DNA of 64,000 nt from Actinomortierella ambigua (lineage: Eukaryota; Mortierellomycota; Mortierellomycetes; Mortierellales; Mortierellaceae): positions 17,078 through 81,077 of the forward strand of contig JAAAJB010000086.1 of the NCBI GenBank assembly GCA_016098155.1, read 5' to 3'. Shown here in pieces: positions 13,345 to 23,915 of the stretch. How positions within the stretch are numbered: the stretch's first letter is position 1; each line of letters begins with the position of its first letter. The notes beneath the pieces are model-generated. The model was given only the letters and a program-made list of their open reading frames with translations. It did not search any database and had not been told where the DNA came from. The position numbers and the translations under genes are program-made.

Positions 13345-16300
13345 TTTTTTTTTTTTTTTCTTCTTTTTTCTCCTTTTTTTTTTTTTTTTTTTTTGCTCCA
13401 TTCATGAAAGGGGGTGTGGATGGTAGAGAGTTTTGCCGGACCCAGAAAGAAAAAAAAAAGGTGAAGAAAGAAGCATGAAGACGACGAAGGAAGAAAGGGG
13501 GACAGGACACGCAGCTTCCTTGTTGTGGTGCAGATTGCGCCAAACAAATAAAGAGAGAACAACGCATGTCCACGCAATCCCCTTTGTTGGATGGCTACGT
13601 GTTCGATGCGTATATGTACGATCGTGTGCGTGTGCGGCATCCTCAAGCATTCAAGGCAGACTAGCAGTAGGCATTAGCCCCACGAACGAGACTGGCGTGT
13701 ATGTGTGAATGCGTCGCGTGTGTATGGGAGGGAGAACTAGGAGGGGGGGCCTGAGGGAAGATAAACCACAGGGTGGGTAAAAAGAGGGCTCCCTAGAACT
13801 CTGTCTCTCAAAGGCCTCTCGAACATTGCCTATCGTTTCTTTAATTTTTATCGGGATGACGGCAACAACAACAACAAAAAAAACAACGTGGCCTGCCCTT
13901 GAGCCAATTTGTCATCGTTCCATTGTAGGGCTCGAGCCGTCTACGAAAGAGATGCTGAATAATGATCCACAAAGTCTTGTTGTGCTAGGAACTTTTTTTT
14001 TCTTTTTTTTCGCGCAAACACTATGAGCTTAAAAACATACCAAAAACAAAAATCTCTTTTGATTGTCGCGATGGCGACAGTGGTGGTTCAATTGGACAAC
14101 CTTCGCAGAGCCTTCCCTTCCCCTATCCTCATTCTCCGATCTTTTTCCATGGCGGTTAACTTTCTCATTGTCTGACAAATCGAGCTTTGGGTGAGGAGGG
14201 TTTGCTTTTATTACTCATCCATCCACCCGAGGAAGCAGTTTTTTTATTCCCTCTCGGCCTATTTCTTACCCAGCAGCAAATCGTGTTTTTTATTTTTCTC
14301 AATTCATAGTCAGTCTAGACTGGACCTGTACACTTTACATACTTTATGGGTCGAGCGAATACAAAAATGAAACCAAATAATAGAAAGTATCTAATACATT
14401 GCCCATGCTCCCACCAGCTGACAACTACCAACTCTTCTTTTCAAAAAAAAAAAAGGGTCGAGGTATTCATCTCTATTGCGTGCTACAAGATAGAGCGCTA
14501 TGCTTTAAGGTTCTGTCACAGCAGCAGGTGTGAGTAGTCTTGATGTTTGTTTGTTGTTTGTAAAATGTCGCTGTCTTCCCCGTCCAACGGGAGGATTGCT
14601 TGCCTAGTTAGGCCATGTTGCTGCCCGCACTCGAGTTTGCATTCGACACTCGCACGCTTTTCACAGCATGTGTTCCCCCCCCCTCCCGCGCCCATCGAGG
14701 CCTCAGTTTGATGTGAGGGTATTCAAAAACAATGACGAGGGCCGTACAACCCCGTTGGTGTTTTTGAGAGACACCAACTACCACTACCCTTCAACCAAGG
14801 AAAAAGAGACAACGGACGATGACCAATCACTCTCTCCCAGTGGTCGGTGATACAAGCAAATGAGGGTGTACATTGGATGCTGATACTACTTGCAAAAATC
14901 CAACTGTTTCTCCCCTCATCCCCTCTTTCCTTGGACGAAACTTGGGCACTGGAGGATCAGTCAAAAGGTACAGTACATTTCTTCTGTTTGTTTGGTTCGG
15001 AACAGCAGCACGCGACTACCAATTTGACACTTTTCCCAAGATGGTTACTGCAAACGAACCCTGGAATCGTGTTTTGTCGTTTGACCCTCATTGTCAACTC
15101 GTCACTCACCTACTGCATTTGCCGAGATTGTGGAGATAGTAGCTTGCTTCTCATGCTTCGGCTCAACAGCGAAAAAAAAGAAGCGACTCCCTTTGGGGAG
15201 AAGAGCCAATCTGTTTCAACTCGTCATCGCGTCCTGTTTGTTTCCCTTTGATTTGCCGAAGAGTCGTAATGACCATGAGTTGCAGCAGCAGCAGTACAAT
15301 TGCATCGAACCAGAAACCGTCTCCCCCATGCGAGGGTGTTTTTCCTCCTTCTACAGCCAACAAACAAAACGGCAATGAGTGTCGGATGCGACGAAAAAAG
15401 GTGCAACATGGTAGTTCTCTTTCTCCTGTAATCCTCTCCCCTCCTTTCTCACCGTTACCTTTTACCTCTGTGTACTTCCTTCTCCCAATTAAAGATCTGC
15501 CGTTTCAAGAGGATCAAGTTTATGCGCGCTGTTTTTTTTTTCTACTTTCGGTCTTGTATCTCATTCTCGCATTCTCTCTCACTCTCACTCTCCCCCTTCC
15601 TCCCCCCCTCTCTCTCTCCAATGCTTTGTTGAGTGAAAGTACATGAGTGTGAGTCTGCACCTTCCTCCTTCCCCCCCCCCTACAAAATGATGACAAATTT
15701 CGCGCCTTTTTTTTTTCTTAAAAAAAACCAGCATAAAACTTAGCCACCCAAAAGATCTTAGCCACCCAAAGCCCAAATCCCGGCTTTTCTATTTGATCTA
15801 AATATTTCTAAATTTGTGTTTTAGCCTCAAAGCGCGTGGACAGAGTAGCACTCGAAAAAGGGGAGAGAGAGGCGGTGGGAGGAAGAAGGAAAACCTCCCC
15901 TTTCTCACCTGCATCGCCCAATCGAGTGCAACCGTGCAACCCGCCCAGCCATCTTCTTTTTTTCTCTCTCCCCCTTTCGCCTTCTCTCTTTTCTCTTCTC
16001 CTCTACTGTTGCCCTGTTGGAAAAGGCCTCATGCAAAACCATTAAAATGGGGGAAGGGGGGTTGACTTCCTTTCTTCTTTCTTGTCATTCTTGTTCTTCT
16101 CACAGGTTGCATTAAAATATTTTGTATTGAATGGGGTTTGGTGTGAATGTAACTAGGTATCTCATTGGGGTGGTTGTTGGTGGTGATGGTGTTGTTGTTG
16201 TTGATGATGTGGATGTGGACGTAGAAGTGGGGATTGGTGGGATAGGTTTGTGCATCATCAGACGAGGAGGAAAGATGCCATAGCCATACGAAAAAAAAAG

Positions 16301-16658
16301 GAGAGAGAGGATGTACTAGAAGCCAGCCACAAGGGAGCAAAAGAGGAGATATGTCTCCCTCTCCATTCACCCCCCTCTTGCCCTTCCGCCCCCCCTCCCC
16401 TTCCAAGGGTGGTTACTGCTTGTCGAATATGGGACCGGGCGTGGGCAGAGAACAAAGCCAGGAATACATTTGGAAGAAAGGTGCACATCAAGCCACCAAA
16501 AGATGGAGAGAGGATAGGCATCTCGCCTCCCCTCCTTCCCATCCTCTCGCTTCTTCTCCTTTCCTCCTCTTCATCTGTTTCGTCCCTTCCATGACAAAGC
16601 CCCGGCTCGACTTTTTTTTTTTTCCTCCGTCGGTTGCCTTTCCATCTTTTTTTCTTCC

Positions 16659-19260
16659 TTATCCACGATCGACATCGTACTCCCATCCAGGAAAATCCTG
16701 CTGGTGCTCAAACATGTCCACCAACTTTTGGTTGAACGGCTGGAAGATCCGCTGAAGCCGGAACCGCGTCGCCAGCTCTAATGGTGGGTCCGATAGTACC
16801 GGCTTGTAAAAGAGGTTGTTGCTGTTGTTGTTGTTCCCGAATACTCCTCGTTTTGTTGTAGATTCAGGTCCACGCTCGACTTGTTCTCCTTCCTCCTCCT
16901 CCTCCTCTCCCTCTCCGACTTGATTTCCAACCTCGTTCGACTCTAGCAGCTCGACTTCATCCTGCAGCACCATGCCTCCTCCTCCATTTCCTCCTGCTGA
17001 ACCCTCGTTCCGATACTGCTGTTGTTGCTGTTGTTGTTGCATCAACAACATGCCGCCTCCAACGACGCCATGGTGGCGCAAATGGGCCATGGGGTCCGTG
17101 CCAATCTCGATCGGGAAATCCATGAAATGGGTCGGGTCGAGCTTCAAAAACTGCGACAGGCGCACCATCGTCGACACCGTCGAGCTCTTGGCATACAGAT
17201 CCTCGGTCCGCAAGACCAAGATCTTGGTGAACGGCACATGCTTGACAAACTCGTGCAGTTGTGAGTAGTACAATCCCTTCACAATCAGATCCAACATTGG
17301 CGCAGGAGGATCCCGCGCTCCGGGCGTCCGTGGACGGAGAGGAAGACCCATCCTCTTGGCAGCTATTTTAAAAAAAAAAAAAAAAAAAGAAAAAGAAACC
17401 AAGACATTAGAAAGAAAGTCACAAAAGTGATGTAGGTGATGTCAGGGGGGGAGAAACGAAACCTTCATGCCATGCAAATGCTGTAATTAACTTTTGATAC
17501 CACTCGACAGCCCAGAAAAAAAAATACACAAAATGACAAATGCAGAAAAAAAAAGCCCGTCCTTACTTGTCTTGGCTTCCTCGCTATGGCACTTGAGGAA
17601 CTCGATCCACTTTTTGCTGCCTGGTCGGCCAATGCATTCCTTGAGAATCAGCAACTCTTCCGCCACAATCTCCTCAAAACTGTATCCTTCCGCATATTGC
17701 TCTATTCAGTACAAGAGAGAGAGATAAAGAGAGAGAGAGGAGAGGAGAGGAGAGAGGATAGATATTAGCATAGTTTCTTTTTGCTTCTGCTTTCTATTTT
17801 CTTTTTCAAACATGCAAAAAAAGAAAAGAACACTTACTCTGCTCAAGATAGTTGAGGTAGGCACGATCGATCGGGTCTCTGAAAATAAATACGACCTTAA
17901 TCTCGGGCATGGTGTTGGCGATGCGTCGACTCGCGCCATCCATGTGCAGGTAGCTCGGTGCACACTCGCCCACGACAATCTTCTCCTCGTTATAGTTGGA
18001 AAAGCCCGATGTCCCCACAAGGCCTGATCCCGATCCCGATCCCGATCCACCTTCCTGGTGATTGAAATTGTTGTTATTGTTGTTGTTGTTGTTGTTATTG
18101 TTGTCCATGCTGTTGGCATGACTCAGTCCATAGTGCTGGATATGCGGCAATGCGTCTCCTGGGAGGACCGGACCATGGGCCGGTGGCGGAATGTCCTTGA
18201 TGGACGGGAAATACCGCAGGTACCATTCCAGGTTCTTTGTCGATGGGTCCATCTCATTGTAGTTTTGCGACCCAAAGAACGGCGTGCCTTGATCATCCGG
18301 CATGTCCAGCAAGGTTGTGTTGGATATCCTAAATACGAAAAAGAAAAAAAAAAGAAACCCCTGTCTTAGGATTTCACATATCTCGAGCTTGTGTGTGGTA
18401 TGCGCGTGTGTAGGAAGGGAGGGGAAGGGGACGGCGAAAGGGCGTTCATGTGTAAAATGTTGTGTATATGTGGAGTATTTGGTTCACACTTTTTGTCATT
18501 TTTTAGGCTGCGCGACAAAAATAAAAAAGGCACTCTTTTGCTTTTCCCGCATGGTCATAAACTAGGGGGAGAATGAACACCACCATCGTCTTCCGTGAGA
18601 GGGGAGAGAGAAGGGGGTATATGTGTGATACACGACCAAAAAAGATGGGCCTAAGCGGAGGAGGGGAAAGGGAAGGAGGGCGTTGGGAAGGAATCTGAGG
18701 AAAGATTACCCCCATTGCTCAAATATTGGCTGTTGTGTAATCCTCCATGTTGTTGTTGTTTTCCTACTAGTTTGCGAAGCAAAGGACACCAAGGAAAGAA
18801 AGTTGCGACCTTACCTTTCATACATCTCGTTGGACTTGACAAGGTCCCAGACCTGGGGATGGGTCCTGAAGGCCTCATAGAGCACATTAGCGCCACTGTG
18901 TTCCGCACCAGCAATGATGAAGCTCGGGACGACCTTCTTGCAAATCCTCCAATGTGGGCGCCCGGTCTGGCAGACGGGTGGATAATAAACGACGGTGCTA
19001 CGCTCCTTCTTGGTCAGTCGTTGAGGGAGAATAAAGTCGCTCCGGTCCTCGTCGTCCATGGCCGTGTTGAGTGACTTTATCCGGACCTTGCCCTTGAACT
19101 GCAGACTGTGGGCATAGCGCTCCATCATGATGCGCTCGGCATCCTGTGGGTCAGTCTCTAGGATGCCGGCAAGGAGGTGTTTGGATGGCAGCTGGACCAT
19201 GAGGACCAGACAGACGCACAGGAAGCTGCATGCCAGGGCAATCCTGCGCACTCGAGGCAT
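16659..19260 (-). CDS. Type II membrane sulfotransferase, heparan/carbohydrate-sulfotransferase-like
   Basis: Four exons, complement of 16659-17362, 17567-17701, 17838-18328 and 18815-19260, have GT-AG introns in matching phase and give 591 aa. A hydrophobic segment at residues about 7-24 after a basic start is a signal anchor, fitting a Golgi type II enzyme. The 5'-phosphosulfate region lies at about 111-130 (SFIIAGAEHSGANVLYEAF). A conserved ECAPSYL stretch is at about 270-276, and the 3'-phosphate motif FRDPIDRAYLNY at about 298-309. The C-terminus has the usual YKPVLSDP and FNQKLVDMFE segments. By family, it would move sulfate from PAPS to a glycan; the acceptor is unknown. Oddities: the loop reads H-S-G-A-N where Lys/Arg and Gly-Thr-Thr are usual. 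Poly-Asn, Gly-Ser and poly-Gln inserts come from microsatellites. Confidence 0.85.
18030..18053. repeat. Hexanucleotide repeat inside the sulfotransferase gene
   Basis: About four copies of a GATCCC unit encode the Gly-Ser dipeptide stretch in exon 2, next to a (GTT)n tract (about 18068-18100) that encodes the poly-Asn run. Length change in whole units would not shift the frame. Confidence 0.85.
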
Positions 19261-19436
19261 GATGAACACTGTTGTATATGTATGAATGGAGTATGGCGGG
19301 GTGTCAGAGAGAGTGAGAGTGAGAAGAGAAAGAGAGAGAAAGAGAGAGGGGATGGAAGTATGAAGAATGAGGAATGAGAGGAGGGAGGGACGGGAATTAA
19401 TCAGTCAATGAGAAGGGAACAGTTGTTAGTTGTTTT

Positions 19437-19437
<1 letters not shown>

Positions 19438-19471
<34 letters not shown>
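19438..19471. repeat. (TTG)n microsatellite
   Basis: An uninterrupted TTG trinucleotide run of about 11 units lies upstream of the sulfotransferase start. Confidence 0.95.
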
Positions 19472-19955
19472 GATGTAACAGGATGATTGACGAGAGGTGA
19501 AGGAGAGAGAGTGAGAGTGAGAGTGAGAGAGGGTGAGAGAGAGGGAGGGGGGAGAGGGAGAGGGGAAAGAGTGGCGGCGGAGAGAGAGAGAGAGCACAAC
19601 AAAGGGAACGGTAATGTTGGTGGTGTTGGTTGTGTGTGTGTGTGTGTACACTACCTCGCAGTGTGTTGTGTGGGGGGGTGGGGGTGGGGGAAGGGAGAGA
19701 TGAGTAGGCTCGGAGGAGAGTCTCCAAAATCGATGGAATGAAATGGGAGGATGTGATGTGATTGAATGAATGAATTGAATAATGAAGAGCGAATAAATGA
19801 ACAGGGTGTATTTTTTTCTTCATTCCCTAGGCTATAGCAGTATGTAGCCTGTCTAACCCCTTTCCTTCCCAGGCCTTCCTTCTTACCAAGCAACTGTCGT
19901 GCTCTGCCGTTACAACTGTTTATGTCAAGTAGCAATAGCAGAGAGGCTATAGTGA

Positions 19956-19982
19956 GTTGTTGTTGTTGTTGTTGTTGTTGTG
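19956..19982. repeat. (TTG)n microsatellite
   Basis: A second TTG run of about 9 units, non-coding. Confidence 0.95.
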
Positions 19983-20758
19983 TGTTTTGTAGGGTATTGT
20001 ACAAGGACAACAGAGGAGGAAGGAGGGAGAGAGGTTGTTGTTTGTGGGAGAGATGATGAAGAGAGGAGAGGAGAGAGAGGGGGGTGTGTGTGTGTTCAAA
20101 GCAGCCCAGCCTGTTGAGTGGGTGGGTAAAAAATGGGACAATACGCGCTCTAAAAGTCGACAACGCACATGGGAACAAGAAGAAGGAAGCAGCTGCACAC
20201 AATCTTGTCTGTCTGTCTGTCTGTCTCTCTTTCTCTTTCTCTCACTTCTCACGACCTCACTGTGAAACACTGAAATGTCGCACTTAAGGGGCAATTGGGT
20301 CCTCGGATGCAATACACATGTGGCAAGGGAGGATGCAGAGAGAGTGGCCATGCTGCATTCTATCTAGGGAGTGCAATGTGGGCGTTGCTAGTTGGGCGCG
20401 CATATGCTATTGCCTTTTGATCACTGCCGCCTCTATCCAACCTTGATGCCATCCTCACTTGCCCGCTGCTGGTACCACATTCATCGCCTCTCACTAGCCA
20501 TCTCCTTGGGTCGCCACTCCTGCCCCCATCTTTCTTTACCTCTTGTGCTCCTCGATAACCATACGATAGAGACCTCATCCATTCTAAGAGCAGTGCCCAA
20601 AATATGAGCCAAAGGTGCACTGTAGTGGACTCAGTGCTCAAGGCAAAACTCCTTCGACCTCATTTGGTCAAAGAGCCACGGTTGAGGAACTGAATATTAG
20701 GCTTGGGTGGAATGGGTGAGTGGCAAAGTCCTAGCCAGCATATCATAATTGACTACAG

Positions 20759-20803
20759 CTCTCTCTCTCTCTCTCTCTCTCTCGCTCTCGCTCTCGCTCT
20801 CTC
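20759..20803. repeat. (CT)n microsatellite with CTCTCG variants
   Basis: About 24 bases of pure CT repeat pass into several CTCTCG units. Intergenic. Confidence 0.95.
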
Positions 20804-22743
20804 AGGGCATTAGCGAGAAATGCACTGCCATCGAAACATGGTGGTGGTCCATGGTTTGGTCCACTACCCACCCTCCCACATAAACCCTCGTAGACCAGCT
20901 AGACTATGGCTGGCCTAATAGATAGCACGCTAGAAATAGTGAATTTATTCGAATCAGTACATGCCTTGTTCACTATCTGCTTCTTGCAGACGAGCTGTTA
21001 GTTGCTGGGGGGGGGGTTTCCTGCAATATGGCACTGCAATGAGGTGGTGTCTTATGCAAAATTAGTAAAACAAACGCGTTCATGTCTCAAAACTTTCCGA
21101 GTTTTGACTGGCATTTTATGAAAGAACGCATGGCTGTGTGTCCATGCTTCTCACCTAAAAAGAGCACGTACCATATTTTTTTCTTGGAGTGCATAATCAC
21201 ATCTTGAGACGTGTATTTTCATCACTGCTTTTCTACTTCAATCTTATTGAGACAGAGAAGATCTTTTAGAAGGACACATTCGCTTTGAAGGAGTAGGTAG
21301 AATGGTGGGTATATAGATGGGTGTGTGTGTGCGTGCGTGTGGCATATAGCATGCTCAATTCCATCTCCTCCGCCTCCTCGTCCCCACATTTCTCGTCTGC
21401 AATGACCAACATCATTGATTCTACTCCAACAAAACGACATACAGAAAGTTCGTTTTGGGAGTAGTCCCATTTTGGCGCCTGTAGATCATGAACCTGGTGT
21501 TGCTGTCGTTATGAGACGTACATTGTATTGGGTGCAGTAGTCCATTGGGAGTAGGGATGGGGTTCTTCACGCTACCCATCCTTCTCTGGAGCGATAGATA
21601 ACGTAGACCCCGACTATACTTGATTAGGCCGCGCTGTGCATTGGGAAGCGTCCACTCCTGCGCCTCGCTTCACTTTGGTTGAAGGGAGGGGGAGGGATAA
21701 GGTGACAGGATGGTATGCGAAGGGATGTGCATTTGAGCGGCATTCCGGACAGAATATGCTATGGGAGGTCTTTGTCAATCCGGTAGTTGATGGGTGCTAT
21801 GCAGGCCAGAAAACGATGATTGGTTCGACACACATGCAAGGAGAGAGGTGACGACTGATCAGCCAGAAAGGATCAAGAGAAGGGGCAGACATGTAAGGAG
21901 GGACGTGACTGACGAGGGGGGTAAAAGTCTGGCTAATGAACTCTGGTGTAGTAGTGCTGCGTAGACGAAGGGGTGGTTAGGGGTCATTTTCTTTTCCTTT
22001 TTGGTGAAGAGGTTTGGTCAAGGTGCATTCGAGGCTCCTATCATAAGTAGATGAGAGAACAAACATCATCAGAGATAGATGGATAGAGAGAGAGATAGAG
22101 AGAGAGTTAGAGAGAGAGATAAAGAGCGCTTCTAGAATGTGCATGGTCAAGCGAGCAAAAGCGAGCCCTAGAGCCATGTCAACTACAACTTTACACCACA
22201 CCACACCCATGGCGTACATGAGGCACAAAATCCGCGCTGCTTCATGTCAATGTCTGCAGCGTATGTAGCGGGATGCCCTTTAGACAAAGGCGTCCGGCTG
22301 CACAAGTTGTGATCGGCGTGAGCAAACATTCCCCATGGAAGAGATACTCCACCTGCACCAGTCTGAGTTCCAGAAGTCTGCTAGCGCAGAAAGGCTTTTA
22401 AAGTATATATCCATCCAGCCATCCATCCAGTGACCTCTGGAAGGCTGTGGAGTAGCAAGCTCACGTTCTTGTACTAGTATCACCCCGCTCAGGAGTTGGA
22501 AACTTGAACGTCAAAGACTGCCACCGATTGATTCGACATGTTCCGCAGAGGCGTTGTCTACGATCTCAGTCACATGATTGAGGCCGCTTTCATACGAGCC
22601 AGGAACCGAACTCTGAGTAATCACACTTGCCATTTTTAGTACGCACGCACACTTTACTTTTTCTCCTCTTCCCCACATACGCACTCTCTCTCTCTTTCTC
22701 TTTCTCTCACTCACTCATCAACAAGCACACATTACTCTTTCTA

Positions 22744-23775
22744 ATGACCCCAGCAAAGACCACTAAACGTTCCGGCTGTAGCTGCTCGGCGCTCGGTACA
22801 CACACCTCCACCTTCATTCATACCCGCAGCTCTGTTGTCCAATTGACAATGCATCTCTTTGCCTAACCCTCCATCGTCTCCCTTTTCTCTGTCTCTTTCT
22901 CTCTCCATGCTAGAGTTTCTTCCATACACATGTCAATTCTGCAAGCAGCTCTTTTGGTATGTGTTTCTTCATACTCTCTACTAGACTCCCTCCACCGTAC
23001 ATACCGCAGAGGAGGGGGGGGAGTGAGAGGGGATAGGCTGTGGGAGAATGAAAGTGAGGGACTGACCCTTGCAGGCTGTTGACACCTACCTATGCCTATT
23101 TTTATTTCATTTATTTCTAGTGAGGACCACTGGAAGCTCGAGAACCATGACTGTCCCAACAAAGACGATGCTGCACGGCAGGATAAACGGGTCCCTACCT
23201 GCCCACTCTGCGAGAAGCCCGTCCCCATCCAAAAGGGTGAGGATCCAAACGTCAGGGTAAGAAGAACATCAACTTGTGTCTCATACAAAGGAAAAAAAAA
23301 TACAAAAGGATACTGCCAGCCACAGGTGATGTTAACAGTCTGTCTGTCTGTCTCAATTTAATCTTAGATGGAGCAACACATCGCCGCAGGATGTCCAGAG
23401 CCATCCACCACAGCCTCCAAACCGATTTACACCAACGCTTGCAACGTCAGGGGCTGCAAGAACAAGTCGGCCATCCCCATCGTCTGTGGACAGTGTCATC
23501 AAAACTTTTGTCTAAAGCATCGCTATGAGAACGAGCATGCCTGCAAAGGAAAAGCAGCAGCACCTCCCAGACAGGCTGCCGCTGCCGCTGCACAGGCCAG
23601 AGCCGCCGCGGGTGCTTCAAAGATTCACAACCCTTTCAAACACCATCCCCCGCAGCAACAACAGCAACAACGACAACAACAATCCACGTCCTCCAGTTCA
23701 TCTCACCGCCCACAAACTGGCTCTTCCAATCGCCATCGGTCTAGCAAGGACAAGGAAAAGTGTATTCTCTCCTAA
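22744..23775 (+). CDS. AN1-type zinc-finger protein with C-terminal CaaX box (ZFAND2/AIRAPL-like)
   Basis: Exons 22914-22956, 23121-23256 and 23368-23775 join in phase. They encode a first AN1 finger (FLPYTCQFCKQLFCEDHWKL and following), a CPLCEKPVPIQKG linker typical of ZFAND2 proteins, and a second AN1 finger with all Cys/His ligands. A Q- and S-rich tail ends in C-I-L-S, a prenylation-type CaaX box. ZFAND2 proteins bind ubiquitin conjugates or proteasomes and help under arsenite or proteotoxic stress; the prenylated form sits on the ER membrane. The 5' exon is uncertain. An ATG at 22744 with a donor after 22795 fits the phase and gives 212 aa, but it supplies a Cys-x-Cys in place of the usual Cys-x4-Cys. 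A 14-base micro-exon from 22782 with a start further upstream is the alternative. Neither ubiquitin-interacting motif of the animal protein was recognised. Confidence 0.85.
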
Positions 23776-23915
23776 GAGTTTAGACAATATCCCCTCCTCC
23801 CACATAGAGTACCTTATTACGATAATCTCTTGTACCATACACTGTTTTTTTATACAACAAAAAGAAAAAAAAAAGACCATCATTGTATTGATTTTTTTTA
23901 AACAAAAGAAGGGAA

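Larger units (their letters stand above)
3845..16658. other. 12.8-kb gene-poor, simple-sequence region
   Basis: No convincing gene is visible on either strand. Open frames are short, low in complexity and lack splice-supported continuity. The stretch contains many homopolymers (A19 near 12143-12161, long T runs near 13240-13263 and 13345-13395), CT/TC microsatellites, C- or G-runs and one assembly gap. It lies wholly upstream of the Crz1-like factor and downstream of the sulfotransferase, both on the minus strand. It may therefore hold a long 5' leader, 5' introns and promoter of the factor. No tRNA or rRNA gene was recognised. Confidence 0.55.
19261..22743. other. Microsatellite-rich intergenic region
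   Basis: This region lies between the divergent sulfotransferase and AN1 genes. It contains GA-rich sequence (19310-19600), two (TTG)n tracts, a (TG)n run near 19632-19648, a (CT)n tract, and GATA/GAGA repeats near 22078-22125. The pyrimidine-rich stretch at 22640-22743 may be the AN1 gene's promoter or 5' leader. No coding region is supported, though a missing first exon of the AN1 gene could be here. Confidence 0.55.
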
